From an uncultured Victivallis sp. (GTDB lineage: Bacteria > Verrucomicrobiota > Lentisphaeria > Victivallales > Victivallaceae): a stretch of DNA of 64,000 nt. This document shows positions 62,086 to 64,000 of the stretch, in pieces; within the stretch, counting starts at the first letter, position 1, and the number at the start of each line of letters is the position of its first letter. A program made the translations under genes and the position numbers. Below the pieces are notes generated by a model, which searched no databases, was not told where the DNA came from, and was given only the letters and a program-made list of their open reading frames with translations. The stretch is taken from NCBI GenBank assembly GCA_944389895.1, contig CALXOA010000052.1:1-64000 (forward strand). The letters are read 5' to 3'.

Positions 62086-64000
62086 ATGCGAAAAAGAAGT
62101 CAGGACTCTTTTTGTCTTTCCCTGCTGCCGGCGGTACTCTTTCTGTCCGCCTTGACTGCTCAGGGAACGGGGATTCTGCCGGGGAATCCGGAACGTGCCC
62201 GCCGACTTGTACCGCAGGGGGCGGTACTGCTCCGGAACGAAGCCGGTGTGCTGCCCCTGCCGTCCGGTGAAAAAATCGCGGTATTCGGTTCCGGGCAGCT
62301 CGCATTACAGGCCGGTGGGGGTGGTTCGGCATTTCTCGACCGTACCCCGGTAACCGTGCCGTTGGATGCCCTGCGCCGGGAGTCCGACTCCGGCAACCTC
62401 CGGCTGGAACCGGAAACCGAGAAAGCGTACCGGGCCGATTGCAAGCTGAAAGTCACGCCGGAGTTCGCGAAACGGGCCCGCTCCGGCGCCGATACGGCCC
62501 TGATCGTACTCTCTCGTTTCGCCGGCGAAGGCAGCGACCGCGCCCCCGGTCCCGGCGGATGGCAGCTGACTCCGGAGGAAGAGGAGATGTTTCAAAGCAT
62601 CAACGATGCCGGTTTCGAGAAAACAGTTGTCATCCTGAATACTCCTGGACCGGTTGACACCTCCTTTCTCGACCGCTTCCGGATCGACGCGCTGCTGCAG
62701 ATCCATCTGCCCGGCATGGCGGGCGCTGAAGCACTTGCCGACCTGCTGACCGGGCGGGCGTATCCTTCGGGAAAACTCACCGCGACCTGGGTAAAAACTC
62801 TCGATGCACACCCCACTATCCCCACCCTCAATGAAAGCGCGGCTTTCGTCAACTACTATGAGGATATTTTCGTCGGATACCGTTGGTTTTCAACCTTCGA
62901 TCCCGCCGGAGAGAAGGTCCGCTACCCCTTCGGGTTCGGACTCGGATACACGAGTTTCGAAATCGGAACGATCGAAGCTGAGCACGATGGAACCACAATC
63001 AAAGTGACCGCCTCCGTCCGCAACACCGGGAAGCATCCCGGCAGGGAGGTGCTGCAACTCTATTTCGCCGCACCGCAGGGAAAACTCGGACGGCCGGGAG
63101 CCGAACTGGCCGCCTTCGCAAAAACCCCGGAGCTCGCTCCGAATGAGGAATGTAAACTGAAGTTGAGTTTTCCGATCGATCAGATGGCCGCCTATGACGA
63201 TACCGGCCGCAGCGGCAACCATTCCTGCTGGGTATTGGAAGCGGGCGATTACCGGGTTCTGCTCGGCAACAGCCTGCCGGATGCGATGAAACGTCCGGTG
63301 CTGACCTTTTCCCAAGCTGAGCCCCGGGTTGTCCAACAACTCTCGGAAAAACTCGTACCTCGGAAACTTCCACGCCGCCTCCTTGCCGACGGCAGTTATG
63401 AAACGCTCAGAGAGCAACGGCCGGTCGCTGTCGGGCCGGATCGGGCGGTCCGAATTGAAGGGGAAGCATTCTGCGCCTCTCACCCCGCAGTCCGGATCGA
63501 ACGCTTTCCGGGAGGTCGTTGCCTGGCATACATGTCCGGTCCGGATCGCCGTTTTGCCGAATATCTGTTGCAAGTGGAACAACCGGGACGTTACACATTG
63601 CTCTTCAATGCCGCCAACGGTAACGGCCCGATTGGAGACCTGGTGCTTCTGTCGGTCAACGGCAAGGCGCAGCCGGTGAAAATCGCCGCTCCGCAGAGTC
63701 TCCCGGGAGGCGGAGGGAATCCCTGGTACAATTTTGCCGATCTGAAACCCGTAACCGTGGAATTTCCTGCCGGAGAGGTCAGACTGCGTTTCACCTCCAA
63801 CGGAAATTTCGCCAACCTCGACTACTTTCTGATCGCCCCGGAAGAGGGAAGCGCCGCCCGTTTTGCAGCATTGCGTTCCGAAGGAGAAAATACGGTTCCG
63901 GGACAACAGCGGAAACTCCGCCCCCGAAAACCGCGCCGCCCCCATCCCATCAATTTCGTCTGGCTCGAGTTGCTGCAGCAGAAATCCGATCGGATCGACG
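62086..64000 (+). CDS. GH3-type glycosidase, apparently domain-permuted (runs off window end)
   Basis: The frame is open from ATG 62086 to the window end (638 codons). A signal peptide (CLSLLPAVLFLSALTAQG) is followed at once by the domain that is normally C-terminal in GH3: ARRLVPQGAVLLRNEAGVLP, LLQIHLPGMAGAEALADLL, PSGKLTATWV, EDIFVGYRWF and RYPFGFGLGYTSF. A fibronectin-like domain (NTGKHPGREVLQLYF) and then a CBM6/35-like beta domain (about 460-580) come next. The TIM barrel with the nucleophile Asp is absent so far. Some GH3 enzymes (for example from Ruminococcus albus) have the barrel last, so it probably lies beyond 64000. The SD is weak. Co-transcribed with 60484. Confidence 0.8.
   Translation, partial: MRKRSQDSFCLSLLPAVLFLSALTAQGTGILPGNPERARRLVPQGAVLLRNEAGVLPLPSGEKIAVFGSGQLALQAGGGGSAFLDRTPVTVPLDALRRESDSGNLRLEPETEKAYRADCKLKVTPEFAKRARSGADTALIVLSRFAGEGSDRAPGPGGWQLTPEEEEMFQSINDAGFEKTVVILNTPGPVDTSFLDRFRIDALLQIHLPGMAGAEALADLLTGRAYPSGKLTATWVKTLDAHPTIPTLNESAAFVNYYEDIFVGYRWFSTFDPAGEKVRYPFGFGLGYTSFEIGTIEAEHDGTTIKVTASVRNTGKHPGREVLQLYFAAPQGKLGRPGAELAAFAKTPELAPNEECKLKLSFPIDQMAAYDDTGRSGNHSCWVLEAGDYRVLLGNSLPDAMKRPVLTFSQAEPRVVQQLSEKLVPRKLPRRLLADGSYETLREQRPVAVGPDRAVRIEGEAFCASHPAVRIERFPGGRCLAYMSGPDRRFAEYLLQVEQPGRYTLLFNAANGNGPIGDLVLLSVNGKAQPVKIAAPQSLPGGGGNPWYNFADLKPVTVEFPAGEVRLRFTSNGNFANLDYFLIAPEEGSAARFAALRSEGENTVPGQQRKLRPRKPRRPHPINFVWLELLQQKSDRID

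Overview
The window is a GC-rich (roughly 60%) bacterial chromosome segment that most resembles the Lentisphaerota (Victivallis-like). This is an inference. It rests on several type II secretion pseudopilin-like proteins with near-identical FTLIELL N-termini, formylglycine-type sulfatases, ADP-ribosylglycohydrolase-like paralogs, heparinase-type lyases and many LacI/GntR/AraC regulators spread among housekeeping genes. No rRNA, tRNA, CRISPR array, transposase or phage gene was seen. Genes are dense, most have good Shine-Dalgarno sites, and many promoters have a clear TTGNNA / 17 bp / TATANT form.

Left part (1-14446): a partial gene at the edge faces a secreted proline-rich protein. Next is a likely operon of a ComEC-like channel with a degenerate metallo-beta-lactamase tail, a family 4 glycosyltransferase and LarE. 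Two pseudopilins (one GspG-like) diverge from a shared region. An AhpD-like protein follows. On the minus strand, icd - EIIA/CBS - nhaD - GNAT looks like one unit. A Ser/Thr kinase overlaps a membrane pseudokinase.

First carbohydrate module (14721-20254): promoter - GntR/periplasmic-binding-type regulator - pseudopilin - secreted glycosidase-like protein - solute-binding protein. A 35-codon gene that lies outside simple ORF lists follows on the minus strand.

Housekeeping block (20551-28798): a 1269-residue duplicated DUF3857/transglutaminase protein, an MBL hydrolase, pyrK, pyrD, xseA and dus, tightly packed. CapA-like and AraC genes, a nearly 600 bp stretch without a convincing gene, a PHP phosphoesterase, an ADP-ribosylglycohydrolase-like protein, an orphan protein and YjbQ follow. 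Then comes an operon of two PilT-like ATPases, lepB and uvrC.

Right part (40767-64000): a GntR regulator with promoter and operator-like repeats, a lipoprotein joining an MlaA domain to an alpha/beta hydrolase, a GH63-like glucosidase, a small lipoprotein behind a strong promoter, two overlapping sulfatases, and an ECF sigma / zinc anti-sigma / coiled-coil unit. The second carbohydrate module (51166-59397, minus strand) repeats the order of the first: LacI regulator with a 14 bp palindrome at its promoter - pseudopilin - heparinase-like lyase - large GH2. An AraC gene, a second ADP-ribosylglycohydrolase-like gene and a truncated GH3 enzyme in apparently permuted order end the window.

The best candidate for an undescribed system is the twice-seen regulator - pseudopilin - secreted carbohydrate enzyme cassette. 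It suggests that individual pseudopilins are dedicated to particular glycan-degradation loci. None of the four pseudopilins has the usual Gly before the cleavage site.
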